From the NCBI RefSeq assembly GCF_026619435.1, contig NZ_JAOVZQ010000001.1, positions 131,501 through 195,500 on the forward strand: 64,000 bases of DNA. The letters run 5' to 3'. The stretch comes from Hoeflea ulvae. Lineage in GTDB: Bacteria > Pseudomonadota > Alphaproteobacteria > Rhizobiales > Rhizobiaceae. How positions within the stretch are numbered: the first letter of the stretch is position 1; every line of letters starts with the position of its first letter. Under the pieces are notes generated by a model. It was not told the DNA's origin. It saw nothing but the letters and a program-made list of their open reading frames with translations, and ran no database searches. Shown one piece after another: positions 27,987-35,898 of this stretch. The position numbers and the translations under genes were made by a program.

Positions 27987-28050
27987 CGCGTTCGACTGCC
28001 CTGGCGCAGCCGGTGCCGTCCGGCCCTGACTGCCATGCGCGCACGAAAAC

Positions 28051-28074
28051 GCCCGGAAACCTTGGTTCCCGGGC
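28051..28074 (-). terminator. Terminator after the cold shock gene
   Basis: GCCCGG-AAACC and GGTT-CCCGGGC arms form a near-perfect stem 50 bases past the csp stop codon. On the minus strand the stem is followed by GTTTTCG. It closely resembles the phbB terminator. Confidence 0.6.
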
Positions 28075-28125
28075 GCAATCAAATCACAGCGACCAGCCGA
28101 GCCAGCCCGTCTCAGGCGAGACTTT

Positions 28126-28335
28126 TCAGTCAGCCTGGATTGTCGAAACGGCGGTCTTGCCGGTGCGACGGTCTTCAGCGGTGTCGAAAGTCACCTTCTG
28201 GCCTTCGGCCAGACCGCGCATGCCAGCACGCTCAAGTGCAGTGGCGTGTACGAATACATCCTTGCTGCCGTCGTCAGGTGCGATGAAGCCGAAGCCCTTT
28301 TGGTCGTTGTAGAATTTGACAGTACCGGTTTTCAT
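28126..28335 (-). CDS. Cold shock protein (CspA family)
   Basis: A 69 aa single cold-shock domain protein that binds RNA and single-stranded DNA. RNP1 (KGFGFIAPD) and RNP2 (DVFVHATAL) are intact, and it starts [11 protein letters not shown]. The ATG at 28335 is preceded by GGAC-type bases; a few residues of in-frame extension are less likely. It is downstream of a fatty acid desaturase gene on the same strand, both consistent with response to low temperature, though with 267 bases between them. Confidence 0.94.
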   Translation of the reverse strand: MKTGTVKFYNDQKGFGFIAPDDGSKDVFVHATALERAGMRGLAEGQKVTFDTAEDRRTGKTAVSTIQAD

Positions 28336-28602
28336 GGGGGAGTCCTTTATGTCCATGAATGCATTTTCCGGCGCAAGCGCTCTTTAAAGCGCTCGGCGCA
28401 GGCGTTAGTCATCGAGTTTATGTGAAGTGTTGAGCGTGTCTCCGCCTCTGGCGGTGCGCGACCAAGTCGTCCGGTCAAAAATCGATGGCTCAGCCTTACA
28501 CTGTTTTTTCAGGCTGCACAAGCGAAAGCGCAATCGCGCGTCCGGATCGGCCCAGGGGCACAACCCGAACGCGGGTGTCAGATGCGGATCTCCGGGGCAG
28601 CC
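28336..28602 (-). promoter_or_regulatory. Long leader/promoter region of the csp gene
   Basis: There is no gene in these 267 bases. They separate the desaturase stop from the csp start and probably hold the csp promoter and an untranslated leader, as usual for cold shock genes. I cannot assign a -35/-10 pair with confidence. Confidence 0.35.
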
Positions 28603-29619
28603 TCAGGCCGCAACGGCCGCGGTCCTGTCGCGAAGCGACCGGAACGGTACCAGCCGCCGAAGCTCTTCGTCCCACAGCGTCAGACGGACGCAGCGGAAAC
28701 TCTGCCACAGGCTCAGCCGGCCGATGTCGGCCAGTTCGGGGAAATCCTTCAGAACCTGGGGCAGGCGGTAGAACGGAATGCGGCTCGACAGGTGATGCAC
28801 GTGGTGAATGCCGATATTGCCGGTCAGCCACATCAACGGCTTGGGCAGGTCGTAGAACGAACTGCCGTGCAGGGCCGCCGATTCCCGCTCCCATTCCGGA
28901 GCCCGCTCCCAGTGGGTTGGGTCGAACTGGTGCTGGACATAGAACATCCAGACGCCCACCGACGCGCCGATCAGCATGATCGGCAGATGGATGATCAGGA
29001 ATGCCTTGAAGCCGACCAGCAGGCCGAGCGCCACCCACATGGCGACGATGGCCAGATTGGTGATCATGACGCTGGCCCAGGACATCACCCCGTCCTTCAG
29101 CGCGGCGATCGGCACGCGATGTTGCAGCAGGAAGATGAAGGCGGGTCCGATGCCGAACATTACGATCGGATGGCGGTAGAGGCGGTATTTCAGCCGGCCG
29201 AATTTCGACAGGGCAAGATATTCCTCCACCGTCAGCGTATCGATGTCGCCGATGCCGCGACGGTCGAGATTGCCCGATGCCGCATGGTGCATGGCATGCG
29301 ACCGGCGCCAGTAATCATAGGGCGTCAGGGTGACCACGCCGAGCGCACGGCCGACGCGGTCGTTCCACTTGGCCGATGAGAACATCGAGCCGTGGCCGCA
29401 ATCATGCTGGATGATGAACAGCCGCACCATCATCAGTGCCGCCGGGATCGACAGTGCCAGCGTCAGCAGTGTGTTGATCGAAAGCGCGAACCACATCAGC
29501 ACCCAAAACAGGACCAGAAGCCCGCAGGTAAGGAATGTTTCAAATGCGCTGCGCCGGTCATCCGGTTGCCGGTAAGGCCGCAAACGCCCAACCCATTCCC
29601 TCGCTGATGCTGTCTCCAT
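28603..29619 (-). CDS. Membrane fatty acid desaturase
   Basis: A 338 aa di-iron membrane desaturase. The three His boxes are HDCGH, HAMHH and HHVHH in the standard order, with four hydrophobic segments between and around them. It resembles omega-6/delta-12 type acyl-lipid desaturases that introduce double bases into membrane lipids; carotenoid-type oxidation is an alternative for this family. It is divergent from an MFS gene across 212 bases and upstream of a cold shock gene. Confidence 0.9.
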   Translation of the reverse strand: METASAREWVGRLRPYRQPDDRRSAFETFLTCGLLVLFWVLMWFALSINTLLTLALSIPAALMMVRLFIIQHDCGHGSMFSSAKWNDRVGRALGVVTLTPYDYWRRSHAMHHAASGNLDRRGIGDIDTLTVEEYLALSKFGRLKYRLYRHPIVMFGIGPAFIFLLQHRVPIAALKDGVMSWASVMITNLAIVAMWVALGLLVGFKAFLIIHLPIMLIGASVGVWMFYVQHQFDPTHWERAPEWERESAALHGSSFYDLPKPLMWLTGNIGIHHVHHLSSRIPFYRLPQVLKDFPELADIGRLSLWQSFRCVRLTLWDEELRRLVPFRSLRDRTAAVAA

Positions 29620-29831
29620 CCGTATTCTCCTGATTTATTCCGGCCGGCCAGACTGAATACCCGGCCTTGCGCTCCCAGTTGCGCGGCCTTAACACGTCAG
29701 GGTCCATAACCGCATCTTTTTTCTGCAAACCAGTAGAAATTCACGGTGTGTCACATCGTCACTCAGACTGTGATCACCGGCCAGATTTACCTCTGCGGAG
29801 AATTCGGTTATGGCAATTAAATCGATTTAGT

Positions 29832-31037
29832 ATGGAAAAAACCATGTCTACGACCACCCTTGCAGCCCCACCGCTGCTCTCGCCGCAACGATTTGCAGTC
29901 TCGCTGATGTTCCTGATCAATGGATTCCTGGTGGGGAGCTGGGCGCCGAAGATTCCCGAATTCGCCCTGCGGCTCGGCCTGGACGAGAGCGATCTGGGGC
30001 TGATGATCATGTGCTTCGGCATCGGCTCGCTGTGCGCCATGCCGGCCGTCGGCGCGCTGATTGCCGGCCGCGGGTCACGCCGCGTGATGCTGGCATTGGC
30101 GGCGGCAACCATTGCCTGCCTGCCGCTTGTGACGGTCGCGCCCTCGATCTGGCTTGCAGCCATGGCTCTGTTTGTCTTTGGCGGCGTCATCGGCGGCATG
30201 GATGTTGCCATGAACGCCAATGCGGTGGAGGTGGAAAAACGCCAGAGCCGCGCCATCATGTCCTCCTGCCATGGCTTCTGGAGCCTGGGCGGCGTCGCCG
30301 GCGCCGGGCTCGGCGGAGTGCTGATTGCCGGTTACGGCGTGCACATTCATGCGCTCGCTGCCTCGACGCTGGCGCTGGCCGGCGTCGCACTGGCCTGGCC
30401 GCGGGCGCTCGCTGATCCGCCGCACCCGCACGAAGCCCATATCCACGGCCAGCCCTCGTCCCGGCCCGGCCTGCTCGCCGCCGGGGCCACCGTGTGGCTG
30501 ACCGGCATCATCTGCCTGATCGTGATGACGCCGGAAGGCGCCATTCTGGATTGGGGCGCGCTGTATCTGCGGCAGGAACTGGGCGCCAGCCCGGCCCTGT
30601 CCGGACTGGCCTTCGGGGCCTTTTCGGCGGCCATGGCGCTGATGCGGTTTCTCGGCGATCTGGTCCGCGACCGCTACGGTGCGGTCGCCACCTTCCGGGT
30701 CTCGGCCATTCTGGCCATGGCCGGGCTCGGCCTGGCCGGGGCAGCCCCTTCCGCCCAGATCGCCATTGTCGGCTTCGCACTCGCCGGGTTGGGCTTTGCC
30801 AACACCGTCCCGATCGCCTTCTCCGCCGCCGGAAACCTGCCCGGCCTGCCGCAGGGACTGGCGATCTCGGTGGTCACCTTCATGGGCTATTCGGGCATCC
30901 TGTTCGCGCCATCGGTGATCGGCTTCATCGCCGAGCACACCGGCTTCGCGCTGATCTACATGGCCTTGCCGGTCTTTGTCATCCTGCCGCTGGTCTTCTC
31001 CGGCCTGATGCGCCATGCCGACCGGCAACAGGCCTGA
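29832..31037 (+). CDS. MFS transporter
   Basis: A 401 aa major facilitator protein with about twelve transmembrane helices. The N-terminal half has FLINGFLVGSWAPKIPEFA and the loop GRGSRRVM; between helices 6 and 7 lies a His-rich loop (PPHPHEAHIHGQ). It resembles the fucose-permease/YbjJ-like branch. ATG 29832 is chosen because it directly precedes the first helix; another ATG lies 12 bases later. The substrate is not predictable. Confidence 0.88.
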   Translation: MEKTMSTTTLAAPPLLSPQRFAVSLMFLINGFLVGSWAPKIPEFALRLGLDESDLGLMIMCFGIGSLCAMPAVGALIAGRGSRRVMLALAAATIACLPLVTVAPSIWLAAMALFVFGGVIGGMDVAMNANAVEVEKRQSRAIMSSCHGFWSLGGVAGAGLGGVLIAGYGVHIHALAASTLALAGVALAWPRALADPPHPHEAHIHGQPSSRPGLLAAGATVWLTGIICLIVMTPEGAILDWGALYLRQELGASPALSGLAFGAFSAAMALMRFLGDLVRDRYGAVATFRVSAILAMAGLGLAGAAPSAQIAIVGFALAGLGFANTVPIAFSAAGNLPGLPQGLAISVVTFMGYSGILFAPSVIGFIAEHTGFALIYMALPVFVILPLVFSGLMRHADRQQA

Positions 31038-31054
31038 GGGAGCGCCGCGCCGGA

Positions 31055-31831
31055 TCAGGTGGCGCGGGTCCGCCTGATCCAGCCGAGCCCGTCAAGCGTT
31101 GCGGCTTCCGGCCGGTACTCGCAGCCGACAAAGCCCTGATAACCCAGCTCGTCGAGCGCCGCGAAGATGCGGACATCATCGAGCTCGCCCGATCCGGGCT
31201 CATGCCGGTCCGGCACCGAGGCCACCTGCACATGGCCGATCAGCGGCATCAGCTGCTCAAGCCCCCTGAGCACGTCGCCATGCAGGATCTGCCGGTGATA
31301 GATGTCGAATTGCAGCCGGGCATTGGGGTGATCGAGTTCTGCCAGCAATTGAGCGGCAAGTCCGAAATCATTGAGGAAATAACCCGGCATGTCGCGCCCG
31401 TTGATCGGCTCGATCAGGATGCAGATGCCCTGTTCCGCCGCCGCGTCGGCGGCAAATGCCACGCTGTCCATATAGCTGGCGCGGTGAGCCGGGTCGGACG
31501 CATCGGCAAGCCCCGCCATCATGTGCAGGCGCCGCGTCCCGATGACGCCGGCATAATCGAGCGCGGTCTGCACAGATTGGCGGAATTCCTGCTTGCGGTC
31601 CGGCAGGGCGGCCAGACCCCGGTCTCCGGCATCCATGTCGCCCGGCCTGAGGTTGAACAGTACCTGCTCGACCTGTGCCGCCGCACACCATTTGGCAATG
31701 GTCTCGGCCGGATGGTCATAGGGAAACAGGAACTCCACCGCGTTGAAGCCGGCATCGGCAGCAGCCTGGAACCGGTCCTCAAAGGCGTGTTCGGTGAACA
31801 TCATCGACAGGTTCGCGGCAAAGCGTGGCAT
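31055..31831 (-). CDS. Hydroxypyruvate isomerase family protein
   Basis: A 258 aa TIM-barrel protein of the hydroxypyruvate isomerase/2-oxo-tetronate isomerase (Hyi/OtnI) type. Visible segments are MPRFAANLSMMFTEHAF at the start, EPINGRDMPGYFL with a metal/acid Glu, QFDIYHRQILHGD and GCEYRPE near the end. It interconverts hydroxypyruvate and tartronate semialdehyde or acts on a related sugar acid. ATG 31831 has GAGG 7 bases upstream and is preferred over the ATG at 31837. No glyoxylate or tetronate gene is adjacent. Confidence 0.87.
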   Translation of the reverse strand: MPRFAANLSMMFTEHAFEDRFQAAADAGFNAVEFLFPYDHPAETIAKWCAAAQVEQVLFNLRPGDMDAGDRGLAALPDRKQEFRQSVQTALDYAGVIGTRRLHMMAGLADASDPAHRASYMDSVAFAADAAAEQGICILIEPINGRDMPGYFLNDFGLAAQLLAELDHPNARLQFDIYHRQILHGDVLRGLEQLMPLIGHVQVASVPDRHEPGSGELDDVRIFAALDELGYQGFVGCEYRPEAATLDGLGWIRRTRAT

Positions 31832-31953
31832 GGGCATTCCTCAACAATCTTCGCGCCCTCATTGGGCGGCTGAAGCCTGTTTTAGTCGCTCTGGCCGGGC
31901 GTGCAACCACGCGGAGCTGATAATTCCCGCACCAGCCAGGACCCCGACCGCCG

Positions 31954-32367
31954 CTACAGGATACCGTTGGCACGTTGAAGTTCGCGCACATAGAGCACGA
32001 TCTTCTCAAGCTCCGGATCCGTGATCCCCTCGACCGGGGGCATGTTGCCAAAACCCCAATGATGCGCCCGCACGCCGTTCCCGGCAGCCAGGTGAAACGC
32101 GGCGTCGCCGTGATGGCTCGGTTCGTAGATCTTGTGAACCAGCGGCGGCGCAACTCCGCCCTGCCCGGCCGCATCGGCGCCATGACAGGCGGCACAGGAG
32201 CGGTTGAACAGGCTCTCGCCCGCTTGCGCACCCGCCGACAGCTCCGGCACCACCACGCTTGCCATCGCCGCACCAGTGGCGGGAGGTGGAGGTGCCAGAA
32301 GGACGCGGCCGACAAACACCGCACTGCCCGCCACCACGGCAATCAAGCCGATCCTGCGCCAGTTCAC
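31954..32367 (-). CDS. Small c-type cytochrome in the cueR operon
   Basis: A 137 aa protein with an N-terminal uncleaved-anchor or signal segment (residues about 6-26) and one class I heme site, CAACH, about residue 58. A probable Met ligand lies in GNMPPVEG and the C-terminal helix is LEKIVLYVRELQ. It acts at the periplasmic side. Its start overlaps the cueR stop by 4 bases, so it is translated with the copper sensor and lies under the CueR-type promoter. The electron partner is unknown. Confidence 0.88.
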   Translation of the reverse strand: MNWRRIGLIAVVAGSAVFVGRVLLAPPPPATGAAMASVVVPELSAGAQAGESLFNRSCAACHGADAAGQGGVAPPLVHKIYEPSHHGDAAFHLAAGNGVRAHHWGFGNMPPVEGITDPELEKIVLYVRELQRANGIL

Positions 32368-32759
32368 GCGCCCACTCCCCTGGCCATTTCATCGATGATC
32401 GGACAGTCCGGCCGGTCGTCACCGTGGCAATTATCGGCAAGCGTCTTGAGTGTGGCGCGCAGCGACTTGAGCTCCTTGAGCTTGCGGTCGATCTCGGTGA
32501 TCTTCTCAAGCGCCAGCGCCTTGACGTCGGAACTCGCCCGCGCCTTGTCCTCATACAGCGACAGCAGCGCGCGGCATTCATCAATGGAGAAGCCGAGGCT
32601 GCGCGAGCGCTGGATGAAAGCCAGACGATGCACATCCGCATTGTCATAATCGCGATAGCCATTGGCTGCCCGCGCAGGCTTGATCAGGTCGATATCCTCG
32701 TAATAGCGGATGGTCTTGGCCGGCAGGCCGGTCGCGTCAGATGCCTGGCCGATATTCAT
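32364..32759 (-). CDS. cueR: Cu(I)-responsive MerR family regulator
   Basis: A 131 aa MerR-family activator. The N-terminal winged helix (MNIGQASDATGLPAKTIRYYE) and dimerisation helix are typical, and the metal loop has two Cys (NCHGDDRPDCP), the CueR/HmrR arrangement for Cu(I)/Ag(I). It sits between copA and a cytochrome c gene. Two promoters with 19-bp spacers and TTCCA dyads, one before cueR and one before copA, are its expected targets. Confidence 0.93.
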   Translation of the reverse strand: MNIGQASDATGLPAKTIRYYEDIDLIKPARAANGYRDYDNADVHRLAFIQRSRSLGFSIDECRALLSLYEDKARASSDVKALALEKITEIDRKLKELKSLRATLKTLADNCHGDDRPDCPIIDEMARGVGA

Positions 32760-32797
32760 GGTCTGCCTCCCTGCTCAAATTCCGTGATCATGATCCA

Positions 32798-32828
32798 CTC
32801 CTACCGCTTCCACCTGATGGAAGGTCAA
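32798..32828 (-). promoter_or_regulatory. CueR-type promoter of the cueR-cytochrome operon
   Basis: Read on the minus strand, TTGACC (-35) and TAGGAG (-10) are separated by 19 bases, the lengthened spacer characteristic of MerR-activated promoters. The spacer carries the dyad CTTCCA-5-TGGAAG. It overlaps the copA stop codon and lies about 40 bases before cueR. Confidence 0.75.
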
Positions 32829-35230
32829 GCATCGAGCTTGACCCGCCGCAGCCGCAGCGCATTGCTGATCACCGACACCGAGGACAGGCTCATCGCCGCG
32901 GCCGCGATCATAGGCGACAGCAGGGTTCCGGTGATCGGATAGAGCAGTCCGGCGGCAATCGGCACACCGACGCTGTTATAGGCGAAGGCAAAGAACAGGT
33001 TCTGCTTGATGTTGCGCAGCGTCGCCTCCGACAGGGTACGCGCACGCAGGATGCCGCCGAGATCGCCCTTGAGCAGGGTGATGCCGGCGCTTTCAACGGC
33101 AACATCGGCACCCGTGCCCATGGCGATTCCGACTTCGGCCGCAGCCAGCGCCGGGGCGTCATTGACCCCGTCCCCGGCCATCGCCACCTTGTGGCCGGCC
33201 CTGTGCAGTTCATCAACCAGGGCCTTCTTGTCTTCCGGCAGCACACCGGCGCGGACATCGTCGATGCCCAATTGGCTCGCTACCGCGCGCGCCGTCGTCT
33301 CATTGTCGCCGGTCGCCATGATGATGGTCAGGCCGGCACGATGCAGCGCGGAAATGGCGTCTTTCGTCGTCGGCTTGATCGGATCGGCAACGGCGACAAG
33401 GCCGGCAAGCTCACCGTCGATCGCCACAAACATCGCCGTCTTGCCCTGGCTGCGCAATGCATCGGCCTGCTCGTTGGCCGCACTGTGATCCACCCCGGCA
33501 ACATCCATCATTGCCGCATTGCCAAGCGCAATCCGCTGCGTTCCGGACGTCCCGGCAACGCCCTTGCCGGTAACCGATTCGAAATCCATGACCGGTGCCG
33601 CCGCGATATCGCGGTCTGCAATGCCCTCGACAATGGCCTCGGCCAGCGGATGCTCCGAACCGGCCTCGAGCCCGCGCACCAGCGCCAGCATCTCGCTTTC
33701 CCCGGTTGATCCGAAACAGACAACGTCAGTCAGCACCGGCTTGCCTTCGGTCAGCGTGCCGGTCTTGTCGACCACCAGCACATCGACCTTGGCCATGCGT
33801 TCAAGCGCCTCGGCATCCTTGATCAAAACGCCTGCCTGGGCCCCGCGCCCGGTCGCCGTCATGATCGACATCGGCGTCGCAAGCCCCAGCGCACAGGGGC
33901 AGGCGATGATCAGCACCGACACCGCCGAAACGATGGCAAAGACAAAGGCCGGATCGGGCCCGATCAGCATCCATGTGACAAAGGCGATGACGGCAACGAG
34001 AACCACTGTCGGCACGAAATAGGACGCAACCCGGTTGGCGAGCCCCTGGATTGGCGCCCGCGAGCGCTGCGCCGCCGACACCATGGCGACGATCCGCGCC
34101 AGCTTGGTCTCGTCGCCGACCCGGGCCGCCCGGACAACCAGGCTGCCGTTCTTGTTGAGCGTGCCGCCGGTGACCTCGTCGCCCTCGCCCTTTTCCACCG
34201 CCAGCGGTTCGCCAGTCAGCATGCTTTCATCCACCGCGGTGCGGCCTTCGATGACAACTGAATCCACCGGGATCGCCTCACCCGGCCTCACCCGCAGCCG
34301 GTCGCCCTCGACAATGTTTTCCAGCGGCGCGTCATATTCGTCGCCATCGGGCGTGATCCGGCGCGCGGTCTTGGGCGCCAGGTCCAGCAGCGCGCGAATG
34401 GCGTCACCGGTTCGCTCCCGCGCCCTGAGTTCAAGCACCTGGCCGACAAACACCAGCGCGATGATCACCACCGCCGCCTCGAAATAGACCGGCATGTGCC
34501 CGCCGGGCATCTGCAGCCCGGCCGGAAACAGCCCGGGAAGAAAGGTGGCGACCGTCGAATAAAGATAGGCCGAACCCACGCCGATCATGATCAGCGTCCA
34601 CATGTTGAGGTTCCAGGTCTTGACCGAGGTCCAGCCGCGGTGAAAAAACGGCCGCGCCGCCCAGATCACCACCGGCGTTGCCAGCGCGAATTCCAGATAG
34701 AGCGTCAGCGTTTCGCCCAGCCACTCACGCACCGGCAGTCCGAGCATTGGCGCCATGGTCAGGACCAGCAGCGGGATCGCCGCCCCGGCGCTGACCCAGA
34801 GCCGCCGAGTGAAATCAATGAGCTCGTGGTTCGGGCCTTCGGCAACGCCATCCATCGGCTCCAGCGCCATGCCGCAGATCGGGCAGGTCCCGGGGCCTTC
34901 CTGGATGATTTCGGGATCCATCGGGCAGGTGTACATGGCATTCTTCGGAGCTGCCTTGTTCTGCCGCGCCTTGTTGCCCGACAGATAGAAGAACGGATCG
35001 CGCTCGAACTTGTCGTGACAGCCGGTCGAGCAGAAATGAAACTCCGACCCCTTGTAGCTGAGGCTGGGCTTGCCCTTGCCGAGCGTCACGTCCATGCAGC
35101 AGACCGGGTCCTTGACCTTGCCGTCAACCGGCACGGTCGCCGCCTGAAAAAGCGCGTCGGTGTCGACTGCGGGGGCGTCGTGATGATGCGTGCAGTGGCC
35201 ATCGTCATGAGTGTGAGTCTGGTGGTCCAT
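32825..35230 (-). CDS. copA: Copper-translocating P1B-type ATPase
   Basis: An 801 aa copper/silver export ATPase of the inner membrane. The N-terminus is His-rich, followed by a YHS domain (VCCMDV and [11 protein letters not shown]) and a heavy-metal-binding segment ([19 protein letters not shown]) in place of classical HMA domains. The core has eight helices with the CPC metal site ([12 protein letters not shown]), phosphorylation DKTGTLTEG, the HP motif in GSEHPLAEA and hinge GDGVNDAPA. It has its own 19-bp-spacer promoter and lies beside cueR. Confidence 0.94.
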   Translation of the reverse strand: MDHQTHTHDDGHCTHHHDAPAVDTDALFQAATVPVDGKVKDPVCCMDVTLGKGKPSLSYKGSEFHFCSTGCHDKFERDPFFYLSGNKARQNKAAPKNAMYTCPMDPEIIQEGPGTCPICGMALEPMDGVAEGPNHELIDFTRRLWVSAGAAIPLLVLTMAPMLGLPVREWLGETLTLYLEFALATPVVIWAARPFFHRGWTSVKTWNLNMWTLIMIGVGSAYLYSTVATFLPGLFPAGLQMPGGHMPVYFEAAVVIIALVFVGQVLELRARERTGDAIRALLDLAPKTARRITPDGDEYDAPLENIVEGDRLRVRPGEAIPVDSVVIEGRTAVDESMLTGEPLAVEKGEGDEVTGGTLNKNGSLVVRAARVGDETKLARIVAMVSAAQRSRAPIQGLANRVASYFVPTVVLVAVIAFVTWMLIGPDPAFVFAIVSAVSVLIIACPCALGLATPMSIMTATGRGAQAGVLIKDAEALERMAKVDVLVVDKTGTLTEGKPVLTDVVCFGSTGESEMLALVRGLEAGSEHPLAEAIVEGIADRDIAAAPVMDFESVTGKGVAGTSGTQRIALGNAAMMDVAGVDHSAANEQADALRSQGKTAMFVAIDGELAGLVAVADPIKPTTKDAISALHRAGLTIIMATGDNETTARAVASQLGIDDVRAGVLPEDKKALVDELHRAGHKVAMAGDGVNDAPALAAAEVGIAMGTGADVAVESAGITLLKGDLGGILRARTLSEATLRNIKQNLFFAFAYNSVGVPIAAGLLYPITGTLLSPMIAAAAMSLSSVSVISNALRLRRVKLDA

Positions 35231-35257
35231 TTCGCAGATCCTTGCTGAGTTGCAGCG

Positions 35258-35288
35258 ACTCTAATCCTTCCAGTCAATGGAAGGTCAA
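35258..35288 (-). promoter_or_regulatory. CueR-type promoter of copA
   Basis: On the minus strand, TTGACC (-35) and TAGAGT (-10) flank a 19-base spacer that contains the dyad CCTTCCA-5-TGGAAGG (35266-35284). This is the second copy of the arrangement at 32798-32828. It lies 28 bases upstream of the copA start and also within the divergent region before the DUF305 gene. Confidence 0.78.
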
Positions 35289-35370
35289 GGCAATTTTCCT
35301 GACAGTCTGTGGAACCTTCCAGCGCGGCAACGTCGTTACCCTCTGAGACGGCATGAACACGGAGATCGAA

Positions 35371-35847
35371 ATGGCCTATTCCCGCTTCATCGCAATGATT
35401 GTGACATCCACCGTGGTGATGTACGCACTGATGTATCTCAACACCTGGGACAGCAGCCATATCTGGTTCAGCCAGACGAGGCTCTGGATGGCGCTCTATA
35501 TGGGCGGCGTGATGGCGGCGATCATGCTGGCCTTCATGCTGTCGATGTACACCAACCGCAAGGCAAACATGGCGATTTTCGCCGCCTCGCTGATCGCCTT
35601 CGCCTCCAGCCTCTATCTGGTGCGCAGTCAGGATACGGTCGGCGACACCGCCTGGATGAAAGCCATGATCCCGCACCATTCCATCGCCATCCTGACCAGC
35701 ACCCGCGCCAACCTGTCTGACCCGCGGGTGCGCGAACTCGCCGACGGAATCATCGAAACCCAGAAACGTGAAATTGCCGAAATGGAAGCCCTGATCGCCG
35801 ATCTCGACGGCGGCCCGCCTGCAACGCCGGACATCGACGGCCAATAG
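35371..35847 (+). CDS. DUF305 family membrane protein
   Basis: A 158 aa protein with three N-terminal transmembrane helices (residues about 5-25, 33-55, 65-82) and a C-terminal DUF305 segment containing MKAMIPHHSIAI and a helical Glu/Arg-rich tail. DUF305 proteins are often found beside copper or silver resistance genes, as here. The ATG at 35371 has GGAG 8 bases upstream; an ATG at 35353 would add six residues. It is divergent from copA and may share its regulatory dyad. Confidence 0.85.
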   Translation: MAYSRFIAMIVTSTVVMYALMYLNTWDSSHIWFSQTRLWMALYMGGVMAAIMLAFMLSMYTNRKANMAIFAASLIAFASSLYLVRSQDTVGDTAWMKAMIPHHSIAILTSTRANLSDPRVRELADGIIETQKREIAEMEALIADLDGGPPATPDIDGQ

Positions 35848-35898
35848 TCAACGCCTACAGAATTGACTTGCGCGGGATCAGGGCAGCGGCTGTGCCAT

